Assembly (NCBI GenBank): GCA_049487715.1
Contig: CP150564.1
Location: forward strand, 434,001-498,000
Origin: Pycnococcus provasolii
Taxonomy: Eukaryota > Chlorophyta > Pseudoscourfieldiophyceae > Pseudoscourfieldiales
Length of the DNA stretch: 64,000 nt
Direction: 5' to 3'
Position numbers and translations under genes: made by a program. This document shows, piece by piece, positions 20,691 through 31,299 of the stretch. Numbering within the stretch: position 1 is the stretch's first letter; the number at the start of each line of letters is the position of its first letter. Under the pieces are notes generated by a model. The model had not been told where the DNA came from and searched no databases. It saw only the letters and a program-made list of their open reading frames with translations.

Positions 20691-21298
20691 GCAGCCCCCC
20701 GTGGGCGTGGGCCCGGGGACCTGGCCCGGGGGAAGAGCTCCCGGGGCCCGGCAGCCCGGGGGCGGGGGCCCAACCCGCGGCCAGGCAACGGGAAAGTCCG
20801 GGAAAACCCCGGGATCCCGCGGGGCGGTCGTGCGCAACGACCGCCTTCCTCTAGCTAGGAGTTGCCTGGTGCATCAACTTGGCAAGCTGAACTACTGAAG
20901 CACGTGCACGTGAGACCTGCAAGGCGCAAGCCCAGACTCTCCTCTCTCTGGTGTCTGGCCCTCGAGGCCCTCGCCCTCGTTTTTATAAAGTCAAGGTTTG
21001 TTTATAACTTTTTTCAAGGGGAGTTGAAAAGTTGAAACCGCGCAGAGAGTTCGAACCCCTCTCCGGGCTGCCGGTCGGTCTTAGAACTCGCCCTTTCCTA
21101 ACCTTTAAACTTTACCTTTTTAGCCGCGTGCCGGCCGGTGAAAGCTTTCTTTCTTTCTCAAAAAACACTTTCAAGGTTGTGTCTTTCTCGGTTGTGTGTG
21201 TGTGTGTGAACGTGTGAAGGTTGTGTGTGTGTGAAGGTTGTGTGTGAAGTTGGTGCTGTTTTATCGTCGGATCTCGTTTTTCGTTTTTGGTGATTTCT
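20691..21298. other. BBS1 5' flank: GC-palindrome block and GT-rich leader
   Basis: A strongly palindromic GC block (about 20695-20825, many CCCGGG and GGATCC-like words) is followed by a T-rich region. A GT-rich stretch at 21178-21252 has the word GTGTGTGAAGGTT repeated, directly before the BBS1 start. The GT-rich part would be the 5' leader. No gene seen. Confidence 0.5.
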
Positions 21299-23284
21299 AT
21301 GCGCAGCCTGTTCGGAGGACGCAAGAAAGCGGCGGCGGGCGATGCGGCCGATGCGGCCGGCAACGAAGGAGCCGCCGCTGACGAAGGATCAAGCGATAAT
21401 AATCAGGCGAACGGCGGCATGAACCACGACGAGGGGCAGATGGCGGGTGGTGCCGATGCACCCGCAGAGACGAGCGTCACCGTTGTGGCCACGGGAGGCG
21501 ACCCGAGCGGTGCAGTGAGCGGAGACATAAAGCCCGTGCCGCACTTGCAAGCAAGAAATCAGCAAAAGGATGACGACAAAAAGCCGCTGTGGCTCAAGGC
21601 GTGGACGGACCCGCTCGCGGGTGTGAACGCACTCAGCGAGTGCACGAACATCAGCGACCTTATCGGAGATGGCGAAGGAATGCTCGCCGTTGCCAACAAG
21701 AACAAAAAACTGCTCATTTTCAAGGGAACGAACCTGCACTCGGAGCACAAACTACTTGCGACGCCGAGCTGCATCAGCCACTTCTACGTACAGGCCGGCA
21801 AGGCACCCGCACTTGCCATCGCGGCGGGTGGACACGTGTTCATCTACCGAAACCTAAGGCCGTACTACCGTTTCAACATTCCCACTCAGCCACTTGACGG
21901 CGTCGAGGTGGACGCGTGGTCTGAGTACGCCTCAAGGCGCGCGGACGCCGGCACAACAGCCGCGTTGCTGAGCCAGGCGCGCGACAACGGTGCGAATCTC
22001 AGTGCACAGTCTATGGACTTTCTCAGCTTCGAGGACGACGCCTCGCGCGACCAGTACGGGCAGCGGCACGCGGGAGATCGACTCGAGCCGACGGCGACCG
22101 TCACGTGCATGTCCTCGCTGCGCACAGCCATGGATGAGCCTGACGCAGCGAGCTGCCTGGTGCTTGCGTGCGAGGACGGGCGAATCATGCTTCTCAACAC
22201 CGCGGGCACGAAGATGGACCACTGCATTCAGCTGCCGGCACCGGCGTGCAAGATGGTCGCCACGGGACTGCGTGACATTGAGTACCGCATCATCATCGCA
22301 TGCCGCAACGGGAAGATTTACAGCATAAAGAACGGCGAGATGACGTCGACGGTGATTGAGCTGGAGTCCATGGCCGTGGCGCTTCTGCGACCCATGAAGA
22401 CGATCCTCGTCGGGTGCATGAACAATTCCGTCTGCTCGTATCACCTCAAGGGCAAGAAGACGTACAGCCTGTACATGCCGGCGCCAATCGTGGACATGGA
22501 GTATCTCTCGGTCGCGACGAACAACACGTCGCGTGGCGCGATCGTTGCCCTCAGGACGGGAGAGATTCGCTTGTACAACGACAAGCACCTGGTGGGTAAG
22601 ATTGACATCGGCGAGGTGCCAAAAAGCCTCACATTTGGACGGTACGGCCGTGAGGATGCAACGCTCGCCATCACGGGCAACAGCGGCACGCTGCACATTT
22701 ACATTCTCGCACGACTTGCGAAGCTGCACATGCAGGCTGAGGGCGCCGGCCCGCCGCCTGAGCAGGACATCCCTCTTCCGGTTCCAAAGAAGACGAAGCT
22801 TTACGTCGAGCAGACGCAAAGGGAGAGAGAACAGTGCATAGACATGCACCGCGTCTTTCAGCGCGACCTGTGCAAGCTTCGGCTGAGTACCGCGCGAGCG
22901 TATGCTAAGGTGCTCTCGGACGGCCAGGGACCGGTGAGCACCACCGCGAGCGCGAGCGTGCGAGTACAGTGCAATGTGATGGGCCTCGGTCCGATGTTCA
23001 AGGTGAAGCTTACGGTGCAGAACACGGGAAGCTCGGCACTCACGCAGGTGCCTATCCTTGCAAACGCAGACCCGAAGCTTTACGAAGTGACGCCCGTGCA
23101 GATGACAGTACCCACGCTCGTTCCACTTCTTTCGTACGTTTTCGAGGTGTCCGTTCGTGCGGTGAATCCTGCAGCGGCTCCTGGCATGGTGACCATCTAC
23201 GTGATGGGGAAGGAGTCGGCGCTGCCGCTGCTGTGCGTTCAGGTGCAGATGCCCGCGAGCGACATCAGCGACCTGTTGGCGTGA
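21299..23284 (+). CDS. BBS1: BBSome subunit BBS1
   Basis: Bardet-Biedl syndrome 1 homologue, 661 aa from ATG 21299 (the frame opens four codons earlier at a TTG). BBS1 is a beta-propeller subunit of the BBSome, the coat that moves membrane proteins in cilia, and contacts ARL6. Visible family blocks: the WTDPLAGVNALSEC-like start of the propeller (about residue 95), IYRNLRPYYRFNIP, a long insertion loop, ASCLVLACEDGRIMLL, RIIIACRNGKIYSIK, GEIRLYNDKHLV, LTFGRYGREDATLAITG, and a C-terminal gamma-adaptin-ear-like domain (about 540-660). The first 80 residues are acidic and disordered. The length matches the family. Its presence implies that the organism keeps or recently had cilia. Confidence 0.92.
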   Translation: MRSLFGGRKKAAAGDAADAAGNEGAAADEGSSDNNQANGGMNHDEGQMAGGADAPAETSVTVVATGGDPSGAVSGDIKPVPHLQARNQQKDDDKKPLWLKAWTDPLAGVNALSECTNISDLIGDGEGMLAVANKNKKLLIFKGTNLHSEHKLLATPSCISHFYVQAGKAPALAIAAGGHVFIYRNLRPYYRFNIPTQPLDGVEVDAWSEYASRRADAGTTAALLSQARDNGANLSAQSMDFLSFEDDASRDQYGQRHAGDRLEPTATVTCMSSLRTAMDEPDAASCLVLACEDGRIMLLNTAGTKMDHCIQLPAPACKMVATGLRDIEYRIIIACRNGKIYSIKNGEMTSTVIELESMAVALLRPMKTILVGCMNNSVCSYHLKGKKTYSLYMPAPIVDMEYLSVATNNTSRGAIVALRTGEIRLYNDKHLVGKIDIGEVPKSLTFGRYGREDATLAITGNSGTLHIYILARLAKLHMQAEGAGPPPEQDIPLPVPKKTKLYVEQTQREREQCIDMHRVFQRDLCKLRLSTARAYAKVLSDGQGPVSTTASASVRVQCNVMGLGPMFKVKLTVQNTGSSALTQVPILANADPKLYEVTPVQMTVPTLVPLLSYVFEVSVRAVNPAAAPGMVTIYVMGKESALPLLCVQVQMPASDISDLLA

Positions 23285-23336
23285 GCGAGAAGAGAGGCAG
23301 AGTGAAGAGTTTTGCAAACTTCTAGAGCTCTAGACA

Positions 23337-23341
23337 TGTAA
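23337..23341 (+). terminator. Polyadenylation word TGTAA (BBS1)
   Basis: TGTAA lies 53 bp after the BBS1 stop codon, preceded by a palindromic TCTAGAGCTCTAGA segment. Confidence 0.45.
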
Positions 23342-23447
23342 ATACTAGCGAGAAGGGATTCATACATACATACATGGTTATTATTAGTAGTACATGGTGG
23401 TGTACAAACGTGCACCGTACAAAGTTGGCATGGCCGCGCACGCAAGT

Positions 23448-26400
23448 TTACGAATTAAGGGCGCGCGATCCCCTTCGAACCACATTCGCAGCCGTACCAC
23501 CGCCACCCGTGGCGGTGTCTCCACCAGAGTTCGTCTTCTCCACTAGCAGATACGTTTGCCGGTAGTCTTGGTGACGTCCGTACCCCTGAGACAACTTCGT
23601 CGATATGCGCCCTGTGGCAGTGCTTGGCAACACTTTCGACATACCTGGTACGGGTAATTTGCCATCCTCACCACCAGTCAGGTCGCGCAGTTTCGATTCC
23701 ACAAGCTCACGTTCGCGTCGGATGTCCTCCGAAACACGTGCGCGGTCCAACCTTGCGCGCTCTAAACGCGCGAGATTTGCATCGTGAAGACTTCGATCTG
23801 ACGCCTCCTGACTGACAGTTCGGGCTGCAGATCCTATCGCCATCGTCATCGTCTTTACCGGGCGCGGCACACTGCCCGTCGCGGACGCTGCCCGAGACAC
23901 AGCCGAGTTCGGTCGAGACACCGCAGAATTTGGCCGCGACGGAACTCGGCGCTGAATCTGCACCGGTTGCGTTTGGGAGAGCTTGTTGCTACCATCGTCG
24001 TCGCCAGCAGAAGCCTGTCTCGAAGCCAACGCAGCCTCGACAGCCTTCGCACGCTCGGCGGCGTTTGCGCGAGAGGCTGACGTTGCACGATAGTCCTTGC
24101 TCGCGACATCAGCACCTTGCTCCGCGGTGGCGCGCCCAGTAGCCTTGCTGCCGCCAAATTGCATGGACTCGAGAAGCCGAATACGACTTTGCAGGAGCGC
24201 AATCAGGCGGTCCTGCTCATCAGCCATAGTCTCGGCACGCTCGCGCTCTTTCTTTTCATTTTCCAGCGTAACGCGAAGCTCCTTGATTTCGTACACGTCA
24301 GATATACTCGTAGATTTCCTTGTCGCGGCGGCAGCTTCGCCCGCCTCGCTGAGCGACATCTTGAGATTGTCCCGCTCGTCTGCCAGAGTTGCACAGCGCG
24401 AAGACAAGTCGCGCACCTGCTGCTGCAGGTCGCGCACCTGACGACGGAGTAGCGGCGCCTGCTCACCTCCACTAATTCCACCGCCCGGTGTTGGGGGTCG
24501 ACTTGGTGCCGCGGATTGAGCGCGGACGCGCGCGTTAGCCTCGCTGGCACCAACGTTGGTAGCGGGCACTTCGGGCAGCGGAGTCACCGTCGAAGCAGAG
24601 GTGGGTCGAACGCTTCCCCCAAAGCTTAGAGTGCCGCTCTTGCTGAGAACGTTCATCGCGCGCAGCTGACGTGCATCCTCGTCCATCGAAGCAGATCGCT
24701 CCTCAAGGGCTCGTCGTAGCTCTGAGAGCGCAAGGCGCTCAGCCGCCAGCTCGTCCGTCGTGGCTTCGGTCGCCTTGGCGCGCTGCTCCCACAAGCGCGC
24801 ACTGTCGCGAGCACTTTTTGCATCGAGTTTTGCCTGCGCAATCACATTCTTCGCATCGCCCATTTCCTTCTCTCGCTCGTCTAGAAGTGACTGAGTTCGC
24901 TCGAGGTCGCGCTTGAGCTTCTCCACGTCGCGATTCACCTGCTGCGCCAATTTTGCCTTCGCCTCCAATTTTTGAATTTCCTCGCGGCTTGCCTCGAAGC
25001 GTCCCTTCCAAAGTGCCGCCGTCTCCACCTGCGAAGCGAGCGTCTTTGCGTGGGCGCGCGACTCATCGAGCTGCGTGCGAGAGTTTTCGAGCTGCTTTGT
25101 CAGGCGTTGAACTTCATCCGCTAACTTTGAAAATTCCGCGCGCGAATCTGTCACCGACTGCGTCGCCGACATCTTTGCTGATGACGCGTTCCTTTCCGCA
25201 CTCGCCTGGGCGCTCTCCGCCTCCTGAAGTCTTTTCTTCAAGCTCGCCGCAACGGACTCGGATGCTTTCAGGCGTGCATTGAGGCGCGACACCTCGGCTC
25301 GCGACTGCGAGAGCTCGTCTCTTGAAACCTTCAGCTTTTGCTCGATACTATCGACAGACGCCTGATTGAACGTTGCTGTTGCTGACGACTTCACCGCGGC
25401 AGGCTCCTTATCGCTGGCATCCGTTCTGGCTGTCGACGATGGAAGGTCGTCAATGCGCACGGCGTCGTCGTTGGCTTCGTCGTCGTCATCGCCATCTGCG
25501 ATATCTGCCTCGTCGCCACCATCCTTACGAGCGCCATGTGAGGACAGGCGTTTCCGCAGATCGTGGATGACAAATACGTTCACTTCCGTCTGTGACTCGG
25601 CACTTCGTTTTGATGCAGCTTCGGCAGCAGCTGCCAGCTGCATTCGCTTGAGTGCGACTGAAACGGCATCTAGCTCGGCCGTCAGTTCGCTTTTCTCACG
25701 CGCAGCTTTTGCGCTTGCTCGTGCATGTTCTCCAGCATTCGTGCGAAGTGTGGTGATCGTCTTCTCTGCTTCCTTTTGTGTCTTACGCGACGTGTCAAGC
25801 GTGGACCTGAGATGTCGCACTTCCGCCGAAGCATTGGCCGCTCGACGTTCCGCAGCTTGTATGCGTTGTTCAGCCTCCGCCGTAGCTGCAGCGGCCGCAG
25901 CGGCGGCTGCAGCGGTGGCGGCTGCGGCAGATCCTGCATGTTCAGATGGTCGACGTATCGACGATACTGCCGCTGGAGCGTCGGAGACTGAGGCATTTGA
26001 TTTCGTTCCATTTGTCGTCGACGCCGTCGTCGTTGTGCTCGCCGTTGTCGCCTTTTCTGCCGCCGCCGCCCGCCTCTCCGCCGCGCCAGCTCTCTGCTTC
26101 CAGACGACGATTTCCTCTTGCACTTGCGCGAGCGCATCGCCGAGAGCGATGAGTCTGCTTGCGACCGTCGCGGCGGGTGGTAGGTTTGCCGTCGTCGTTT
26201 TTGTTACGCCACGTGTCGCCGCGGCGTGTCTGTCAGTGGCACGCAGGCTTGCGCGCAGAACTTCGTTCGTCTTGTCGTGCGACAGTTCGAGCAGGCTCGC
26301 AAGATCGTTCGCGTCGAGTCTTTTCAGTCGCTCCTCGACGTTCGTCATTATGGCTGACGAGGCTGCTGCTGTGTATGCCGTTCCCGGTCTTCCCCCAGCG

Positions 26401-26738
26401 GCTTTCTCTTCGGTTGGTTTGCCCGTACCGTTTTTCGCGGAAGACGGTCGACTCCCACCACTCTTTGGAAGGTTGTTGTTATTGTTGTTGTTATTGTTGT
26501 TAAGTGCAGCGAGCGCCTGCGCGAGTGCGCGCACGTCACTGACAAGCGCGTCACGTTGCGCGGAGTCGTGGCCGCCAAAGCGAGCATAGTTACTGCTCCC
26601 CTTAAACCCAGATATGCGACCCCCACGAGAGTCCGCCGCGGCGCTAAACCTAGTACCACCATGCCTCGATAAATGGGAGTGGGACGGAGATGATGACGAC
26701 GACGGCCACATGACTTCCAGAATAGTCGCCTTCGCCAT
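23448..26738 (-). CDS. Large Ala-rich coiled-coil protein
   Basis: Protein of about 1096 aa from ATG 26738 (MAKATILEVMW); the open frame reaches 27068 but the upstream part reads as promoter. Residues 1-190 are Ser/Gly-rich with a run of Asn coded by a TTG/TTA microsatellite (about 26472-26502). Residues about 200-950 show heptad-like Ala/Glu/Arg/Leu patterns typical of long coiled coils (RAEVSRLNARLKASESVAAS, KLKRDLERTQSLLDEREKEM). A duplicated RPNSAVS unit lies near residue 960. No enzymatic motif is seen. A structural role (cytoskeleton, basal body or Golgi matrix) is typical of such proteins but unproven. It is convergent with BBS1, with 163 bp between stops. A second protein of similar style is at 57219-59537. 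Confidence 0.75.
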   Translation of the reverse strand: MAKATILEVMWPSSSSSPSHSHLSRHGGTRFSAAADSRGGRISGFKGSSNYARFGGHDSAQRDALVSDVRALAQALAALNNNNNNNNNNLPKSGGSRPSSAKNGTGKPTEEKAAGGRPGTAYTAAASSAIMTNVEERLKRLDANDLASLLELSHDKTNEVLRASLRATDRHAAATRGVTKTTTANLPPAATVASRLIALGDALAQVQEEIVVWKQRAGAAERRAAAAEKATTASTTTTASTTNGTKSNASVSDAPAAVSSIRRPSEHAGSAAAATAAAAAAAAAATAEAEQRIQAAERRAANASAEVRHLRSTLDTSRKTQKEAEKTITTLRTNAGEHARASAKAAREKSELTAELDAVSVALKRMQLAAAAEAASKRSAESQTEVNVFVIHDLRKRLSSHGARKDGGDEADIADGDDDDEANDDAVRIDDLPSSTARTDASDKEPAAVKSSATATFNQASVDSIEQKLKVSRDELSQSRAEVSRLNARLKASESVAASLKKRLQEAESAQASAERNASSAKMSATQSVTDSRAEFSKLADEVQRLTKQLENSRTQLDESRAHAKTLASQVETAALWKGRFEASREEIQKLEAKAKLAQQVNRDVEKLKRDLERTQSLLDEREKEMGDAKNVIAQAKLDAKSARDSARLWEQRAKATEATTDELAAERLALSELRRALEERSASMDEDARQLRAMNVLSKSGTLSFGGSVRPTSASTVTPLPEVPATNVGASEANARVRAQSAAPSRPPTPGGGISGGEQAPLLRRQVRDLQQQVRDLSSRCATLADERDNLKMSLSEAGEAAAATRKSTSISDVYEIKELRVTLENEKKERERAETMADEQDRLIALLQSRIRLLESMQFGGSKATGRATAEQGADVASKDYRATSASRANAAERAKAVEAALASRQASAGDDDGSNKLSQTQPVQIQRRVPSRPNSAVSRPNSAVSRAASATGSVPRPVKTMTMAIGSAARTVSQEASDRSLHDANLARLERARLDRARVSEDIRRERELVESKLRDLTGGEDGKLPVPGMSKVLPSTATGRISTKLSQGYGRHQDYRQTYLLVEKTNSGGDTATGGGGTAANVVRRGSRALNS

Positions 26739-27746
26739 GGCCGAACAGGTGATTCGATTCGGAAGAAACCAAATGGGGAGGACGGGGGGAACTTGGGGAC
26801 CCGGGGGACGGGACCCCATCAAACTCCAATCAACACTCAACAGTACTGGACGTCGAAGTCCGGCAGCCCGGTCAGAGTTCAGACTCGCCTCTGCCCTCTG
26901 GAAGGTTAACATCAACTGATCAACACCCGGCATCCCGGCCCGGCGGCCCATTCCTTTTGCCCTAAGGTTATTGCCCGGTTGACCAAGCCCCAAGGTGGTT
27001 GACCAGGTGACCAGTGGTTCAGTGTTCCCTTCTTTCCCAAGGATGCAAAGGGGCCACCACCGCACCACGGGACTGTGTGGGTTTTTTAGAGGGCTTTACG
27101 GACCTGCTTTACGCCTTTACGGTGTTTCCGATGACAGAGTTCTGACCAGGTGTTCTGTTCATTGGTTCAGACAGAGTTCTGACGGTCACGGTGGTTCAGA
27201 TGGCAGAGTTCTGACCGCCTTGACCGGTGTTGTTTCGGTGACCGAGGTACGCGGTGAGTTCTCGCGGTGCCTTGGGATCGACATACGAAGCGTTGACCCG
27301 TTCTAATACAGTACATACCGGATGGTACTCATAGTTGTTCAGGGTTAGGGGTAGGGGTAGGGGACCACCGTATGTCCACCGTATACTGTATTACCACTCA
27401 TGTGAGCTCATGTTCGGCCGTTTTAGGCCGGTTTGGGGTTGCTCGGCTTGCTCGCTTCGGCTTGGTCAGGGGCCGGCCTGTGGTTGCCTGTAGGTTGCAT
27501 GTGGTGCTTGAACTTTGAAGGAGGTTCTAGGTTCTTGAAGGAACTCAATGGGAAGGGAAGGGAAGGGAAGGGAAGGGAAGGCCAGAAGGGTTAGGGTTAG
27601 GGTTAGGGTTAGGCTAGTTTTCCACGTAGACACGGTAAGTTAAGGTAGTTTCGACCGGACGGCTTTTGGAGCGCGTCCGCCGCGTCCGGCCGCATTGTGC
27701 ATTGTTTTTCCCAGACCCGATATTATTTTTTAAGAAGTAGTCTCCG
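26739..27746. other. Intergenic with repeats, no gene
   Basis: Holds GC-rich GGGACCC/CCCGGG words next to the coiled-coil gene start. CAGAGTTCTGAC occurs three times (27135, 27172, 27204). A GGGGTTAGGGGTAGGGG-type tract lies at 27341-27363, then a GGGAA array and a TTAGGG array (listed separately). No protein-like frame found. Confidence 0.55.
27550..27613. repeat. GGGAA array followed by TTAGGG telomere-type array
   Basis: Six GGGAA units (27550-27580) are followed by four TTAGGG units (27588-27613). The block lies upstream of the CASTOR/POLLUX-like gene. G-runs spaced by 2-3 bases could form G-quadruplexes. Confidence 0.85.
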
Positions 27747-28220
27747 ATGGACATTAATGCCTTAAGAGTAGTACAACAACGTGTTTCTTTTAAAAAAAGG
27801 GTGCTGCAACATAAGCCGTGTACGCGCACGTGCTATGGTCGTGATATGGTTCGTCCTATGGGTATGGTTGTGCAACTCCGGTACAGGTACGGTTGGTGCA
27901 GTCTAGGGGGTACAGGTACATGTGGGGCCTCTGAAAGGGTAAAAAGGTTGGGGCCTGTGCCTCTGAACTTGCATGGCGCGTCACTTGCGCGTCTAAGGCG
28001 CCGATCTGTGCGCTCGGTTGCGGCCTTGATTGATGTTTCAGCCTTATGGGGGACGCGAACGACAGCCACGACAAGCGTGCCTAGTCAACAAGTTGGCGTG
28101 CGTGCGAAAACAACACACAACAAGAAGGGACACTGGGCACACCACCAGGTTCCACACGTCTGCCGTCGAAGCCGTCGCCGTCGTCACGGACTCGTACCCA
28201 GTCAAACGCAACTAACCCCC

Positions 28221-31194
28221 ATGGCTGCACCTGGAGGATGGATGAAGTTGAACCAACAAGACGACGACGACGAAGACGACGACGACGAGGATGGTGACAG
28301 CACCAAAGCTCCCAAGAAACAACAACAAATTCAGTGGCCAGCCTCCCCAACGCTCTTCATCCAAAAGCTCGTGTACACGTACTACAGAAATCGTGAGGGT
28401 GTCGCGGACGACTTGCGCGCATTCCTTGCTTTCCTGGCTGTCGCGTTCACATTTATCGTCCTCGTCGAGAAGGCCACCATGGTTACACCAACCACGTCCA
28501 GCCTAAGCCTGGCAACATTCACGTCGTTCGTGAACCTGCTGGGTGAAAACCTCGGGTCGGACTTCGAGTCGGACACTGGGCTACAGCTCGGCACGAAAGC
28601 GACCGTCGCCATGCTCGGTATTTTGCTCTTCAGCATCCTCATCGCGCTGACGGAGAGAACCATCTCCTCGAGCATTGACGCCAACATCACCGAAGGTGCG
28701 GCAGTGATGGAGGCGGATCATCGCGTCATCATGGGCGTGTTCCAGAGCCAGCGCGACATCGAAGGGCTGTGGAAAGTCCTGCAGCAGATGTGCGACGCGT
28801 ATGCTTGCGAAGGCGGCACGAGCATCGTCGTGCTTGCGAGCAGGCCAAAGGCTGAGATGGAAGCGCTGTGTCTGTCAGCCATCCCTCGGTCGATGCGGCA
28901 TGGAACGTACATCCAATTTCGTCGAGGGTCCATGCTTCGACCGAAGGACATCGAGCGCGTCGCCGCCGCGCAAGCTGCCACGGTTCTCGTTATGAGCGAC
29001 TACAGCCGGCCGCCGCGTGAGGCGGATGCGCAGACGCTTCGCTGCGCGGTGCTGCTGGACGAAATTGTTGCAGCCCATGATAATAATCAGACAGCCGTAT
29101 TGCCATCGACAACCACACCAAGCACCGTCGTTTGCGAGACGCAGACGGGCCAAGGCAAGCGCATGATTGAGCAATTTACATCCGAACTTTGCCAGCCGCT
29201 GAACGAGAACGACTTCAACGCACTGCGTCTGACGCGATCGATCAAGAACCCTATTGTTGCGTTTATGATCGAAGATCTGCTGGGATTCGACGCCGACGAC
29301 AACCTGTACACTCACGACGTGGAGCGCGCTCTTGTAGGAATGAGCTTTGAGCAAATACAGTCGCACTATCCCAACGAAATCGTGTGCGGCGTGTGCACAC
29401 GTCCGTCGGAGGAGGAGATGGCAGAGACGGAAAGTGCAAACAGCGAGACGCGTTCGTTGCATGATGTGCCGCCCAATGTACAGCACCGAAAACGACAGCT
29501 CGAATGCGTCGACGGCCTTAAATTGCGCCTCGGTGTGCCTCACGCCGACTGGCGTGCGACAGCCGGCGACAGGCTCCTACTTCTTCGCTCGACGCAGATC
29601 CCCAAGCATGCCGTGAAAGCGTTGCGTGAACCAGACCCCGCAGCACTCGCTGCACTCGAAACGCCCAGACCGTGGACGCCTCCCGTTTCACTCGTGCCAT
29701 CGCCGTCTGGGTCGCTCGCTCGCACGTCACGTCCAAATCACGTCCTCGTCGTCGGCTGGGGCAATAACGACAGGATGATCAGGCTGCTCAAGCTGCTCGA
29801 CCGTGGCCCTTGTCACTTGCCTCCAGGGTCGCATGTCACACTCTTTCACGGGCACCGCCACGCGGTGAGCGAGGACGATGTGATGAATAACTTCAAGGCT
29901 GATCGGTCGCTCGAGTCGTTCGACGAAGAAGAGAAGTCTCGTACGTTGGCGGAGAATATACCAGCCTTGCGCACGGATGACATCCAAGGAAAAAACGATC
30001 GTGATTTCGTCGATCTGCGCGTCGGTCAAACAGAGCTGCCAGTTCTGCCACCTCTGCCTAAAACCCGCAACATGACGATCGAAGTGGTGCGTGGTGACCC
30101 GCTATCCGCACGCTCGATGTACAAGCACCTCGACCTGACGTCGTACGACAGCATATTCGTCCTCAAGGACAACTGCTGGGTAGATCCAGACATGAATTCA
30201 AGCAACGGCATCACCTATGACAACTCTCCAACTGACGCCTATCGCCTCGACGCGCTAACAATGATGGCTCAGCTGAACGTGAGAACGGCATTGCACAATC
30301 AGGTTGAGAGCCGTAAGCGCGACGCCGCGATGGAATGCCAGACCAGTGAGGAAGTGGAATGCAGTGGACGTTTGAGCGTTGCGGATGTCCAAAAGGAGCA
30401 GTCGTCGAAGTTCCGTGACGCCTTGGAAAGCTCGATGGGAGATGCGCTTCCAAGGCACTTTCGTGAGCGCGTTGGACGCGGCGAGGAGGAAAGCTCTACG
30501 CTGATGGTTGTGCAGAAGGTTGCATTTGAGGGCGTGACGCGCTTTGAAGATCGATCCATGAAGGCGATTGGCATGAGCTTTCAAGAAGTTGCCGCGCGAA
30601 TGCTCGTCAACGTTCAGTACGATTGCATCCTCCAGCAGCTGTTCATGTCCATCGGCATTGACGTCGAGTGGAGCGTGGAGGACGTCTCAAGGTACGCCGC
30701 GCCATTCGAGAAGTTAACTTTCTGGGACGTGATGGCTCGCGCTCGTGCCGATGGAAAGATTGCGTTGGGCTATTATGACATTTTGCTTGACGAGGATGGC
30801 GAGCGCGAGCCGATGACGTACCACGTAAATCCCAGGTCATCCTCGAGATTAGGGATCACCGCTGCCGGCTGGGCGCTAATCCGAGCGAGGCGTCTGAAGA
30901 AGCGTGCTGAGCAGGGGAAAAACTGCTGATGAGCAGGAGTTGGAAGGGTCCGTAGAAGAAAGGGAGAGTCTAGGAAAGTACAGCCGGATGGCTGTCGTGC
31001 CGCCGCTGTGGATGGCGTTGCAAAAATTCTTGAGGAAGCGAAGAAGAGAGTCCAAGGAAGTATCCAAGTCTGCGGATGCGACGATGACAAAGCCACGCGC
31101 CACAGTTCCGTCCGTGTCCCGCGATGAGGTGCGTGTTTGGAATCGAGGCGATGGGCGAACGCGGCTGATTGTGCTCGCTAGCAAAACCAAATAA
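28221..31194 (+). CDS. CASTOR/POLLUX-type ion channel, with one-base frameshift near the 3' end
   Basis: Homologue of plant CASTOR/POLLUX (DMI1) channels, cation channels of nuclear or plastid envelopes with RCK/TrkA-N-like domains. Two membrane segments lie at about 70-90 and 125-145 (LLFSILIALTERTISSSID). RCK-like domains follow, with SIKNPIVAFMIEDLLGFD, NHVLVVGWGNNDRMIRLLKL and YDSIFVLKDNCW. The ADAGNHA filter known from plant CASTOR is not recognisable. The long frame ends at 30929, but the family's C-terminal block continues in the next frame (KTADEQELEGSVEER ... TRLIVLASKTK, stop near 31194). One base fewer in the GGGGAAAAAC run near 30914-30922 would join them. ATG 28221 is chosen; an Arg-rich extension from ATG 27747 is open and could be a transit peptide. 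Confidence 0.8.
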
Positions 31195-31198
31195 ATGG

Positions 31199-31203
31199 TG
31201 TAA
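31199..31203 (+). terminator. Polyadenylation word TGTAA (CASTOR-like gene)
   Basis: TGTAA lies 5 bp after the stop at about 31194 of the frame-shifted extension, and 270 bp after the early stop at 30929. It supports the extended C-terminus as the real gene end. Confidence 0.5.
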
Positions 31204-31299
31204 AGTACATTACATGATTGCAAGTCTCAACCCCAAGATAGCTCCAATTCTCACATATTGGACTCTTTAGATAACTTAGACTACTCTAGCGGCAGGTAA

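Noticed and set aside
21030-21080. TTCGAAC with flanking GAGAG/CTCTC, like a tRNA T-arm
   Set aside because: No matching acceptor, D or anticodon arms in the 70 bases upstream; the stem does not pair with correct loop spacing.
21932-23317. 461-aa open frame antisense to BBS1
   Set aside because: Shadow of a GC-rich coding strand; composition is Arg/His/Leu-rich without any domain, whereas the plus strand matches BBS1.
25366-26589. 407-aa Ser/Ala-rich plus-strand frame
   Set aside because: Mirror of the Ala/Glu-rich coiled-coil gene on the minus strand; no family features.
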